Origin: Stutzerimonas stutzeri
Lineage (GTDB): Bacteria; Pseudomonadota; Gammaproteobacteria; Pseudomonadales; Pseudomonadaceae
Reading direction: 5' to 3'
DNA: 64,000 nucleotides
Assembly: GCA_019056435.1 (NCBI GenBank)
Contig: CP077641.1
Span: 4,550,128-4,614,127 of the forward strand
Every line of letters starts with the position of its first letter. The stretch's first letter is position 1. Position numbers and translations under genes: made by a program. Of this stretch, positions 1 to 8,717 are shown one piece after another. The notes under the pieces were generated by a model. The model worked only from the letters and a program-made list of their open reading frames with translations. It made no database searches and was not told the DNA's origin.

Positions 1-1
1 G

Positions 2-811
2 CTGACCGGCTGCAGCCGCATGAACCTGGCATACCGCAACCTGGATCTGCTGATCCCCTGGACGCTTAACGACTACCTGGACATGACCGGCGACCAGCAG
101 AAGCGATTTCGCGCGCAGCTGCGCGACCACCTCGGCTGGCACTGCCGCACCCAGCTACCCGGCTATCTCGACACCCTGGCCCGCCTGCAGGGGCAGGTAC
201 GCGACGGCCAACTGGACGAAGCCGCGTTGCGTGAGCATTACGCCTACGCGACAGAGGCGGTAGCGGCCATCGCCGAGGAGATCACACCCACCACGGCGCA
301 ACTGCTTGCCGACCTGGATGACGACCAGGTGGGCGAACTCAGCGAGTCGCTGGAAGAGGACCGGCGTGAGCGCGAGGAAAAATACCTGGGGCCTTCGGAT
401 GCCGAGCAGATTCGCGAACGCGCCGACCGCATGCGCGAGCGTGTCGAACGCTGGACGGGTACCACCGATGCCCAACAACGCCAACGCATCCTGCAATGGG
501 CCCATGCGGTCGCCCCGCAGACACGCCTGTGGCTGGAAAACCGCGCCGCGTGGCAACAGGCGCTGCGCGATGCGCTGGACCGGCGCCACGAACCCGGCTT
601 CGATGAGCGTGTCGCTCGCCTGCTTCAGGACCGCGAGGCCTACTGGACGCCGGCCTATCGTGCCGCCTTCCCCGCAGCGGAAAAGGCGGCCATCGACCTG
701 TTCAGCGATCTTTATCGCCTGACGGACGCCAAACAGCGGCGCCACATCGACAAACAACTGCAGGACCTGCGCAACGACCTCGGATCGCTGGACTGCCTGC
801 CCGCGAACTGA
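2..811 (+). CDS. DUF6279 family lipoprotein (5' end outside window)
   Basis: The reading frame is open from base 2 and begins with Leu-Thr-Gly-Cys-Ser, a lipobox, so the signal peptide lies mostly upstream of the window and the mature protein would be lipidated at that cysteine. A methionine at base 20 is only the first in-window ATG and is probably not the start. The rest (about 265 residues) is helical and rich in Arg, Glu and Gln, as in the DUF6279 lipoproteins of Pseudomonas. Its function is unknown. It ends 7 bases before the convergent SDR gene. The family name is from memory of its pattern. Confidence 0.75.
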   Translation: MTGCSRMNLAYRNLDLLIPWTLNDYLDMTGDQQKRFRAQLRDHLGWHCRTQLPGYLDTLARLQGQVRDGQLDEAALREHYAYATEAVAAIAEEITPTTAQLLADLDDDQVGELSESLEEDRREREEKYLGPSDAEQIRERADRMRERVERWTGTTDAQQRQRILQWAHAVAPQTRLWLENRAAWQQALRDALDRRHEPGFDERVARLLQDREAYWTPAYRAAFPAAEKAAIDLFSDLYRLTDAKQRRHIDKQLQDLRNDLGSLDCLPAN

Positions 812-818
812 TCCGCCT

Positions 819-1790
819 TCAGCGTCGCCGGCGTGCCAACAGCAGGCCAACCACGCCAGCGGCGATTCCGCCCGCGATCAGCAACGTGCGCTGACGATCC
901 GCTTCATGGCGCCAGCCGCCGTCGATGCGCCGCTGTCCCAGCGCCGGATGAAAGAGATTGCCCGACGATGGCGCGACTCGATCCGCCCGACGCAACGCGG
1001 CGCCCGTCATCAGACCAGAGAGCAGGTCGAAGCCCGGCGTGAGGAAATGCGCGAAGCGCAACAGCGTCGCCGTCACGCCCACCGAAGTCGTATGGCGCGG
1101 ATGCAGCGCGAGGCTGACCATTGCATCGGCCACCTGCCGTGGATCGCAAAGCGGTGGCGGCGGCTGCAACGAGCGCCCGGCATAGTTGCCGCCGTCGCGA
1201 AAACCGGGCGTATCGACCATCGACGGGTAGATGTCGCACACGTGGATATGCGGCCATTGCGCCAGCTCGCCACGCAGTGCATGCGAAAAACCACGCAGCC
1301 CGAACTTGCTCGCCGAATAGGCCACCGCGAAGGGCTGAGGCACCCAGCTACCCACTGACTGGGTATTGATCAACGTCCCCTCACGCTGCTGCTTGAAGTA
1401 AGGCAGGACCACGTGCGCGCCACGCAGATAGCCGATCAGGTCGGTCTGTACCACCTGCTCATGGGCATCCAGCGGGGTTTCGTCGAAGGCGCCCACGGCC
1501 CCGACGCCAGCGTTGTTGACCCAGACGTCGATGCGCCCGCCGCCAAACTCGGCCGCGGCGCTGGCAAGCCGCTCCACCGAGTCGCTCAGGGTCATGTCGG
1601 TCGGCACCGCCAGCGCCTCGGCGCCCAGCGCACGGCATTCTTCGGTAGCGTCCTGAAGCGCCTCCTCGTCCCTGGCCGCCAGCACGACCCGCGCTCGCTG
1701 ACGGGCGAACGCCTGTGCCGCGGCGCGGCCGATGCCGCTGGAGGCGCCGGTGATGACCACCACGGCGCCGTCGAGACTCGTTCGTTTCAT
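819..1790 (-). CDS. SDR family NAD(P)-dependent oxidoreductase
   Basis: A 323-residue short-chain dehydrogenase. It has the TGASSGIG cofactor loop near residue 12, the NNAG motif and the YSASK catalytic pair. The tail is longer than in a minimal SDR and ends in a hydrophobic segment followed by Arg residues, which suggests anchoring to the inner membrane. The start at 1790 is chosen because GGAGAG lies just upstream; the frame stays open to 1844 but without a ribosome site. The substrate cannot be predicted. It converges on the DUF6279 lipoprotein gene. Confidence 0.85.
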   Translation of the reverse strand: MKRTSLDGAVVVITGASSGIGRAAAQAFARQRARVVLAARDEEALQDATEECRALGAEALAVPTDMTLSDSVERLASAAAEFGGGRIDVWVNNAGVGAVGAFDETPLDAHEQVVQTDLIGYLRGAHVVLPYFKQQREGTLINTQSVGSWVPQPFAVAYSASKFGLRGFSHALRGELAQWPHIHVCDIYPSMVDTPGFRDGGNYAGRSLQPPPPLCDPRQVADAMVSLALHPRHTTSVGVTATLLRFAHFLTPGFDLLSGLMTGAALRRADRVAPSSGNLFHPALGQRRIDGGWRHEADRQRTLLIAGGIAAGVVGLLLARRRR

Positions 1791-1867
1791 GCCTGCTCTC
1801 CGGTTTGCTGTCGTTCTTAGCTGACCGTGCCGGCCTGCCAACATTCCCTGCGAGGCGGAGGTCGTCG

Positions 1868-2691
1868 TCAGACCATCTGCAACGGTCGGGCGCGACGCGG
1901 TGGTGGGAATGCCTGGTCGAGTACGGCGAGGTCGTCATCGCCCAGGCGGAGCTCGGCGGCGCCCGCGTTGGCACGCAGGTGTTCGGCGCGCGCGGCCTTG
2001 GGAATCACGATGACGCCCGGTTGGCGCAGCGCCCAGGCGAGGACCACCTGGGCCGGCTCGGCTTCGAGCCGGCGCGCCACCTCGACCACAGCCGGGTGGC
2101 GCAACAGGTCGCCGCCCTGCCCCAATGGGCAGTACGCCATCACTGGTATCCGCTGTGCCTGGCACCAGGGCAGCAGGTCGAATTCGATGCCACGCTCTTC
2201 TGGGTTGTAGAGCACCTGATTCGTTGCGCAGGCGGGTTCAGCCAGCTCCTGCATGTCGTCCAGGTCGAAGTTCGACACGCCCCAGCGACGGATCTTGCCC
2301 GCGGCTTTCAGACGTTCGAAGGCTTCCACCGTTTCGGCCAGTGGATACTGCCCACGCCAATGCAGCAGGTACAGGTCCAGGCAGTCGGTGCCAAGTCGCC
2401 GAAGGCTGCGCTCGCACGCCTGGGCGACCCCTGCCGACTGGCGTTGTGCGGGTAGACCTTGCTGACCAGGAACACCTGATCACGGCGCCCGGCGATGGCC
2501 TCGCCGACGACCTCCTCGGCGCCGCCTTCGGCGTACATTTCCGCCGTGTCGATCAGCGTCATACCCAGTTCGATGCCGAGCCGCAGTGCGGCGACCTCTC
2601 GGCTACGCGCGGCCGGGTCCTCGCCCATGTGCCAGGTGCCCTGGCCGATCACCGGCACTGTCGTGCCATCGGCCAACGTCAGGTTTCGCAT
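1868..2691 (-). CDS. Aldo/keto reductase, frameshifted
   Basis: The N-terminal part (from 2691) carries the family start with GTVPV-like strand and the DTAEMY motif holding catalytic Asp and Tyr. The C-terminal part, read in another frame, carries LHWRGQYPL, the GVSNFD motif and the cofactor-binding end. The frames join at a run of four C at 2428-2431, where five would restore one protein of about 274 residues, the normal length for the family. It therefore looks like a single-base sequence error rather than a dead gene. Its start overlaps the stop of the VOC gene by one base, so the two form an operon. The substrate is unknown. Confidence 0.8.
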
Positions 2692-3155
2692 CAGCGGTCT
2701 CCTTGCGTGGCGGGCTGGTCGGCGACCGGCGCAGCCCAGGGGTCATAGGTGCCGAAGGTCCACAGGTGCCCTTCCAGGTCGCGGCAACTGAACCCGCGCC
2801 CGCCGTAGTCTTCGTCCTTCAACTCGATGACGATCTCGGCGCCGGCGGCCTTGGCCTTGGTGTAGAGCGCATCGGCGCTGTTCACGATCACGTAGATGCT
2901 CTGGGTCGAGTACCCGCCCACCTCGTCGGGCTGGCGAACCTGGCGCCCGTAGGCCGAGTCGGTGACCGGACCGAGCATGAGCATGCCACTGCCAAAGCAG
3001 AGCTGCGCATGGATCACGCCCACCTCGGCATCTTCGACCACCTGCTGGCGCTCGAAGTCGAACACCCGACACAGCCATTCGAGCGCCGCTGGAACGTCGC
3101 GGTAGCGCAGGCACGGGATGAGGTTGCAGGTTGTGTTCTTGCTGTACAGGGACAT
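2691..3155 (-). CDS. VOC family (glyoxalase/PhnB-like) protein
   Basis: A 154-residue vicinal oxygen chelate fold protein. It opens with the usual IPCLRYRDVPAALEW strand-helix and ends with the GHLWTFGTY motif typical of PhnB-like and bleomycin-resistance-like members. The start at 3155 is preceded by AGGAGAA, so the longer open frame to 3296 is rejected. The stop overlaps the aldo/keto reductase start. Members bind a metal or a small ligand; the specific role is unknown. Confidence 0.85.
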   Translation of the reverse strand: MSLYSKNTTCNLIPCLRYRDVPAALEWLCRVFDFERQQVVEDAEVGVIHAQLCFGSGMLMLGPVTDSAYGRQVRQPDEVGGYSTQSIYVIVNSADALYTKAKAAGAEIVIELKDEDYGGRGFSCRDLEGHLWTFGTYDPWAAPVADQPATQGDR

Positions 3156-3408
3156 GGCTTCTCCTCTGGCTTTGCCGCGGCAGCTCGTCGGCACGCGCCC
3201 TTCTCTTCTTAGGGGCGATCGCGGCGCACGCGTTCCGCCCGCACGCCGTTTTCCATGGCTCGAGCCCGCACCGACCCCGCACAGCGACCTTGCCAACCGC
3301 AGCCAAGTGCCGATCTAGAGCTGCCGTTGCAATACGCATGTCACGCGCTCCTCGCACAATATCCGGACCTGCAAAGGTGCTCCTTAGCTAGTGTCGGACT
3401 CACAGAGC

Positions 3409-3422
3409 GGCAGCGGTCTAGC
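3409..3422 (+). promoter_or_regulatory. Possible sigma-54 promoter for the first HrpK-like gene
   Basis: A GG at 3409-3410 and a GC at 3421-3422 are ten bases apart, and the -12 part reads TAGCT. The GG is followed by CAGC rather than the usual CACG. Position fits, 35 bases before the ATG. The rest of 3156-3456 shows no other clear signal. This is a weak match. Confidence 0.25.
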
Positions 3423-3456
3423 TTGAATCCACTTCTCTGGAACTGGACACAAGGCC

Positions 3457-6400
3457 ATGAAAACCCAAGGCGTACAGCGCACCCAGCCCCTCGCGGACGA
3501 ACTGCCCTCCGGTTCGGTAACCACCTTCAGCCTCGCGATCAAGGCCGCATTGCAGCGGCAGCAGCCCTCCGGCGACGACCCGCATCGCCTGGCCAAGGCC
3601 GGCGACGAGCCTCCAGCCTTCAAGGACTATCAGGACATCGAAGCGCCCGACGCAACGGGCGCCGGCATCATCCGCTACGAAACCCGTGACGGCGAAAAGG
3701 TGACGGTTTCGCAGGCGATCAGCCCCGCCCTGTACGAGCAGCTCTGCCGTGACTACGAGAACCTGAAGGCAGTCAAGGACGCGGTAGCCGACGACTATCG
3801 CCGCGCCGGCGCCGACGACCAGGCACCGGCCAGCATCGACGACTACCTGGCCATCGAACAGCCGGCGCCCGAAGTGCTGCGCTTTCGCATGACGCAAGGT
3901 GGCGACTGGATCGTCGTGGCCAAGGGCGACAATCCGGAAATGTTCGACAACGTCCTTGCCCACAAGGGCATCCTCGATGGCATCCGGGAGAGCGAGCGGG
4001 ACGGTTATCGGCGCGCCACTGACAACGAGGTGTGGCCGCCCGCGGGCGGAACCACCGTCGGCCCGCTGGACGAAGTCGGACAGGACCTGATCCGCTTCGA
4101 GCATGACGGCGACAAGGTCGTCGTCTACAAGCATGACAACCCGAAGCTGTTCGACTATCTGTCGCGTCTTCGGGCGCTGATGGAAGACCCGCAGGCACGA
4201 GACGCCGTGGAGGGTTACCTCGGCGAAGGCTATGTCCTGGCCAGACGCGAGGGCGAACCGCCCGCCTTCTTCGATTTCGCCACCTTCGCCTACACGAACG
4301 AGTTCGGCAGCACCGGCGCCATCGCCTACACCACCCACGACGGCGATCGGGTCGTGGTGTCCAGGTTCATGACGCCCGAACTCTACGCACAGGTCGAAGA
4401 GATCGCCGAGGCTCACTTCAAGCTCAACGACCTCAACGCCGACGGCTGGGGCTCGGCCGGCGCCACGGCGGACTTCGACGCCGACCAGATCCACAACGTC
4501 GGCTTCCCCGACAACGGCGTGGTGACCTTCGAAGTCGAGGGCCAAGGCAAGTTCGCGGTCTCCGAGCTGAGCAACAAGGCGCTCTATGACAAGGTCATGG
4601 ATGCCAAGAAGGCCACCAGCGAGACCTTCACCGGCATCGATATCGGCACGCTGGAAACCAGCGCGAAAGACAAGGACGGCAAGACCCTGACCGTCGACGA
4701 GCTCACCTGGCAGAACCTGCTCGACAGCTGGAAGGCCGATATCGACGCCGGCAAGATCAAGCACGACGATGACCGCGCCAAACTGGTCCGTGCGCTGCAG
4801 GCCAAAGGTGCGCTGGAAGGCGGCATCGACATGACCTCGCTGGACATCAGCTCCGGGCGCTCGCTGACCCATGTCGGCGAGACGGACCTGGAAGACATTA
4901 TCGATCGCGACAAACTCGACGCAAAGATCGAAGCGCTGCTGCAGACCGACGCGGTCAGCGAGGACTACGGCAAGGCGCGCAAGGCGGCGCTGGATGAGCT
5001 GCCAAACAAGGAGGAAATCTTCGAGCGCATCGAGCGCGACGCGATGAGCGCCGATTACGCGCGCCACCTGGCCTTGCTCAAGGCCGACAACAAGGACGAC
5101 GTTGCCCAGGCCAACATCGCCAAGACCTACGCCTCACTGCACGCCATCGACCCGGAAAAGGCCGATGCCTTCCTGCAGCAATTGCAGCTCGATACCGTCA
5201 CGCTCGATCTGGCGAACATCCTCAGCGACCCCGGCTCCATCTCTCAGGAAAACCTCTCGGTCGCCGCCGCCGACACCCTCAAGACGCTGTTCTCGGCGCT
5301 GAAGAAAGCCGGCGTGGACATTCCGCGGCGTACCGTCGAGAGCATCGACAAGTTCATCAACGAGCTGCTCAAGGATTCGAAGACCGCCGACGCGCTGAAC
5401 AAGCTGCTGGTCGAACTCGGCGACCGGGCGCGGCATGGCACCCTCACCGAGAACGACCTGCGCGAGCTGGTGAAGACGAACCCCACCTACACCGCCCTGG
5501 ACAAGGCCACCGACGGCGGCCTGTTGAACACCCTGGCGCAACTGAACAAGGTCGGCATGCTGGGTTCGGCCGGCGGGATGATCTCGCTCTTCTCCGGTAT
5601 CTACCAGCTGGCCGGCAAGGGCGGCACCCTGGCCGACACACCGGAGGAGCGCGTGTCCATCGCGCGGGACTTCATCTCCTTCGTCGGCGCGGGCCAGCAC
5701 TTCACCACGCTGTTTCACAACGTCAGCGGTCGCGATTCGGCCGCGGTCAAGAGCGCGCTGGATACCCTCGGCCTCGATCGCAGCTTCCAGGAAATCTGGA
5801 CCGGCAGCAGCAAGCCGGCGCCGGAATGGGTCCCCGCCGAGGGCGAAAATGCCGATACGCCACGGACCAAGGTCCAAGAGCAGCTGCGCGCCATCATTGA
5901 CGCCAATCCCGCGGACGCCGAAGACCTGCGCACCCGTGCCAACCTCACCGAAGACCAGCTGAAGGAAGTGCTCAAGGGATACAAGGGCGGCGCCGGCGGC
6001 TACATTTCCGGTCTGCCCGAGGCAACCCGCAATTCACGCATCTTCACCTCCGCGCTGAAGGTGTTGAACCTGGTCGGTGACGGCTTCTCCGGCGTGGCGG
6101 ACCTGGTGATCGGTGCGCTGAAACTGGACAAGGCCAAAGGCGACAAGACCCTGATCGCCGAAGCATCCATGACCATCGCTGCCGGCGGGCTGACCACAAT
6201 CGGCGCGGGTGCGAGCCTGGGCAACGCCCTGGGTCTGACCCTGGCTCGTGCGCTGACCGCCCCGTTCTTCTGGGCCGGGGCAATCGTCTCGTTCATCACC
6301 CTGGGTTTCTCGATCTACCACGACATCAAGCTCAACAATGCCCTGAAGGACAACCAGAAGGCGCTGGCGGACCTGTTCAAGGACTTCGAGGCCGATGGGC

Positions 6401-6630
6401 TGCTCGTCGAAGACGGTGGCAAGCGCTACGAATTTCTCGACGAATACATCGAGCAATACGGCCAGCGCGATGCACCGGACGATCAGTCGATCTTCGATTA
6501 CCGAAGCGACGAGTACGAGTATTTCAAGGAAAAGGGCCACACCTATTGGGACGGCCAGCACGAGGACTACAAGGGCGACGGTGACAACCTCGACACGCAG
6601 ATGGACAGGGGCTCGACCGTCGGCTCCTGA
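3457..6630 (+). CDS. Large HrpK-like type III translocator/effector protein
   Basis: A 1057-residue acidic protein without a signal peptide. The N-terminal third (residues about 50-390) holds five degenerate repeats. The middle is helical and charged. Residues about 865-960 hold glycine-rich hydrophobic segments (around TIGAGASLG and PFFWAGAIVSFIT) that could enter a membrane. This matches the type III effector HrpK-domain family; HrpK of P. syringae is a type III-secreted translocator. A related protein lies at 27792-31188, so the pair flanks the apparatus genes. AAGG just before the ATG is a close ribosome site. The family call rests on pattern and context; the function here is inferred. 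Confidence 0.75.
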   Translation: MKTQGVQRTQPLADELPSGSVTTFSLAIKAALQRQQPSGDDPHRLAKAGDEPPAFKDYQDIEAPDATGAGIIRYETRDGEKVTVSQAISPALYEQLCRDYENLKAVKDAVADDYRRAGADDQAPASIDDYLAIEQPAPEVLRFRMTQGGDWIVVAKGDNPEMFDNVLAHKGILDGIRESERDGYRRATDNEVWPPAGGTTVGPLDEVGQDLIRFEHDGDKVVVYKHDNPKLFDYLSRLRALMEDPQARDAVEGYLGEGYVLARREGEPPAFFDFATFAYTNEFGSTGAIAYTTHDGDRVVVSRFMTPELYAQVEEIAEAHFKLNDLNADGWGSAGATADFDADQIHNVGFPDNGVVTFEVEGQGKFAVSELSNKALYDKVMDAKKATSETFTGIDIGTLETSAKDKDGKTLTVDELTWQNLLDSWKADIDAGKIKHDDDRAKLVRALQAKGALEGGIDMTSLDISSGRSLTHVGETDLEDIIDRDKLDAKIEALLQTDAVSEDYGKARKAALDELPNKEEIFERIERDAMSADYARHLALLKADNKDDVAQANIAKTYASLHAIDPEKADAFLQQLQLDTVTLDLANILSDPGSISQENLSVAAADTLKTLFSALKKAGVDIPRRTVESIDKFINELLKDSKTADALNKLLVELGDRARHGTLTENDLRELVKTNPTYTALDKATDGGLLNTLAQLNKVGMLGSAGGMISLFSGIYQLAGKGGTLADTPEERVSIARDFISFVGAGQHFTTLFHNVSGRDSAAVKSALDTLGLDRSFQEIWTGSSKPAPEWVPAEGENADTPRTKVQEQLRAIIDANPADAEDLRTRANLTEDQLKEVLKGYKGGAGGYISGLPEATRNSRIFTSALKVLNLVGDGFSGVADLVIGALKLDKAKGDKTLIAEASMTIAAGGLTTIGAGASLGNALGLTLARALTAPFFWAGAIVSFITLGFSIYHDIKLNNALKDNQKALADLFKDFEADGLLVEDGGKRYEFLDEYIEQYGQRDAPDDQSIFDYRSDEYEYFKEKGHTYWDGQHEDYKGDGDNLDTQMDRGSTVGS
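3604..4626 (+). repeat. Five degenerate repeats of about 70 residues inside the HrpK-like protein
   Basis: Each unit has a beta-hairpin then a helix, with a core like DGDKVVV, six or so residues, then PELY or PKLF. Cores lie near residues 71-95, 140-166, 211-237, 288-314 and 354-380, a spacing of 66-77 residues. Similar cores recur near the N-terminus of the second HrpK-like protein. Seen directly in the translation; the fold is inferred. Confidence 0.65.
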
Positions 6631-6642
6631 CGCCTGCCCGGA

Positions 6643-6667
6643 CACGGGGCGCAGCGCACGCCCCGTG
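6643..6667 (+). terminator. GC-rich hairpin after the HrpK-like gene
   Basis: CACGGGGCG and CGCCCCGTG are perfect inverted arms around a seven-base loop, 13 bases after the stop codon. No T run follows, so it may stabilise the mRNA end or need a factor to terminate. Confidence 0.4.
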
Positions 6668-7009
6668 CACCCCGTGGCGGCATGCTCGGGTTCGGATTTC
6701 CGAACGTATCCGGAGCCGGCGTTCGGCCAGGCGAATCCAGCAGCGTCAGCGAAGCGGTCGTAAGAATAAATACCTTGAAATTCAGCACATTACATAAGGG
6801 CTTTTGGAGAGGCAGCCTGGCACGCGTTCTGCTTTGATCCATGAACAAAACCAACAAGAGGACTCACCATGCATTGCTGTACTGCCCTTCGCAGGTCGTC
6901 GTAATCATTCGGCATGGCCGCGCTCCATCCCGGGCTAACGTTGACCGATACGGTCCGCAGTACGTGGCGCTCGAGCCCGATCTGAGTTCCTACCTGAAAC
7001 GGTGTACGC
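6668..7009 (+). other. Regulator upstream region with a possible 11-residue leader peptide
   Basis: About 340 bases with no sizeable gene. An open frame from 6841 runs into the regulator but has no ribosome site. AGAGGA followed by ATG at 6869 starts a tiny frame ending at 6904 (MHCCTALRRSS), which may be a leader or chance. No clear promoter boxes were recognised. The part near 6760-6800 is AT-rich for this genome. Confidence 0.3.
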
Positions 7010-8605
7010 ATGACCCCGAGCAAGACCTTTGACCTCCCGCCGCTGTGCGGACAGGAAACCTTCTATCGCTTCGGCCCCTTCACACTGCTGCCCAACCAGC
7101 ACCTGCTACTCAAGAACGGCAGCCGTATCGTTCTCGGCGGCCGCGCCCTGGACCTGCTCGTCGCACTGACCGAGCGGGCCGGTGAACTGGTGGAAAAGAC
7201 CGAACTGATGGCGCGGGCCTGGCCACGCGTGATCGTCGAGGAATGCAACCTGCGCGCGCAGATCGTGGCGTTGCGACGCGTCCTGGTTGACGACACTGGC
7301 TTCAACTACATCGTCACTGTCCCAGGCCGCGGCTATCGCTTCGTGATGCCGGAGGACGCTGCCAGCAGCGAGCCGGTCCCCGCGACCGAGCGCACCGGCG
7401 TCCCCGCGCTAGTCAGCGAGCTGGTCGGCCGCCAAGCGCTGCTCGACACCCTGGCCAGCAACTTGCGCCAGCGCCGCCTGGTGACCCTTGCCGGTCCTGG
7501 CGGTATCGGCAAGAGCAGCGTCGCGCTGGCCTTGCTCAATGGTGAGATGGCGGCTCGCTTCGAGCACCTGCATTACCTGGACGCGTCGCGGCTGGGCGAG
7601 CAGGAGAAGCTGGCCGAACGCATCGCCGCGCTGTTGAACCTGGAGCAGTCCCTCACCCAGACAGCCTCCGCCGCCCGCCCGGCAAGCCAGCGCAGCCTCC
7701 TGCTGCTGGACAACTGCGACCATCACCTCGACGCCGTGGCGAGCGCCGTCCAGTGGCTGTTGCGCTGGGTACCCGGCTGCCACGTGCTGGTCACCAGCCG
7801 CGAGCCGCTCAACGTCGAGGGCGAGGTGGTGCGCCGTGTCGAACCACTCGATTATCCCGAACCGGGCCAACCCCTCACGCTCGAGCAGGCACTGGACTAC
7901 ACCGCGGTGCGCCTCTTGGTGGAGCGGATGACGGCCCATGACACCGGCTTCGTCCTGCAGGAAACCGACCTCGAACCCATGGTGCGCATCTGCCGCACGC
8001 TCGAAGGCAACCCGCTGGCCCTGGACATCGTCGCCGCCCGGGTACGCGCCTGCGGCCTTCGCGACCTGCCGCAACTGCTCGACCGCTCCGGCTATCTGCA
8101 GATGAAGGGGCGTCGCACCGCCGACCCTCGCCACGGCAGCCTGGCGGCATTGCTCGACTGGTCCTATGCGGCGCTGTCTGCGACCGAACAGGCCTTGCTG
8201 CGCCAGTTGTCGGTGTTTCGCGCCTCCTTCACCCTGGGCGAAGTCCGGGCGGTGGTGGCGGGCGCCAACGAACAGGACGACCTGCTCTCGCTGATCGAGC
8301 AACTGGTGGACAAGTCCCTGCTGCAAATCCGCAAGCAGGCCAGCGCCCGGCGCTACTGCATGAGCGAAATCACGCGCGCCTACGCTCAGCAGAAACTCGA
8401 AGCGGCCGGCGAAGCCAAGGCCGCCAGTGCCCGCTATGCCAACCATTACATGCGCCTGCTGAAAGACGCGGGCAGCCAGCTCGGGGGTGAAGCGCGGCTG
8501 GTCATGGAAACCGAACTGACCCGCCCCGCGGCGGTTACGCGCCAGGCGGGTGAGCGCTCGCGTGCGCAACCGCATCTGGACGTGTTGCGTCTGTCGGTGA
8601 GTTAG
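7010..8605 (+). CDS. Winged-helix (OmpR/CadC-type) regulator with NB-ARC ATPase domain
   Basis: A 531-residue protein. Residues about 20-113 form an OmpR-type DNA-binding winged helix, ending in the typical PGRGYRF. A P-loop, AGPGGIGKSS, lies at 161-170, with LLLLDN as Walker B and TSREPL as a later NB-ARC motif. Such proteins usually continue into a long TPR region, but this one stops soon after the ATPase region, so it is short for its type. There is no receiver domain, so activation is probably by ATP or ligand binding. It lies between an HrpK-like gene and the type III operon and is the best local candidate for a type III regulator; that role is inferred. Confidence 0.75.
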   Translation: MTPSKTFDLPPLCGQETFYRFGPFTLLPNQHLLLKNGSRIVLGGRALDLLVALTERAGELVEKTELMARAWPRVIVEECNLRAQIVALRRVLVDDTGFNYIVTVPGRGYRFVMPEDAASSEPVPATERTGVPALVSELVGRQALLDTLASNLRQRRLVTLAGPGGIGKSSVALALLNGEMAARFEHLHYLDASRLGEQEKLAERIAALLNLEQSLTQTASAARPASQRSLLLLDNCDHHLDAVASAVQWLLRWVPGCHVLVTSREPLNVEGEVVRRVEPLDYPEPGQPLTLEQALDYTAVRLLVERMTAHDTGFVLQETDLEPMVRICRTLEGNPLALDIVAARVRACGLRDLPQLLDRSGYLQMKGRRTADPRHGSLAALLDWSYAALSATEQALLRQLSVFRASFTLGEVRAVVAGANEQDDLLSLIEQLVDKSLLQIRKQASARRYCMSEITRAYAQQKLEAAGEAKAASARYANHYMRLLKDAGSQLGGEARLVMETELTRPAAVTRQAGERSRAQPHLDVLRLSVS

Positions 8606-8618
8606 GCCCTTGGCGAGC

Positions 8619-8644
8619 GCCCTCTCCCGGGTGGGGGAGAGGGC
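8619..8644. repeat. Intergenic inverted repeat (dispersed type), possible terminator
   Basis: GCCCTCTCCC and GGGAGAGGGC are perfect arms around a six-base loop, followed by CCGGGATGAGGGG. This CCCTCTCCC element is widespread between bacterial genes. It sits between the 3' ends of the regulator and SctU, where it could terminate transcription in both directions. Confidence 0.55.
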
Positions 8645-8717
8645 CGGGATGAGGGGCTGCCGGACGCTCTGATGGCAGCGCCGAGCACGACGGTTCAGCG
8701 CATGGACTGATGTCCGC

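Noticed and set aside
3418..5067. A 549-residue minus-strand open frame opposite the HrpK-like gene
   Set aside because: It is an antisense shadow in GC-rich DNA; the plus-strand gene has repeats, a ribosome site and family pattern, and this frame has none.
6841..7032. A 63-residue plus-strand frame before the regulator
   Set aside because: No ribosome site at its ATG and it overlaps the regulator start; only a tiny internal frame at 6869 has a site.
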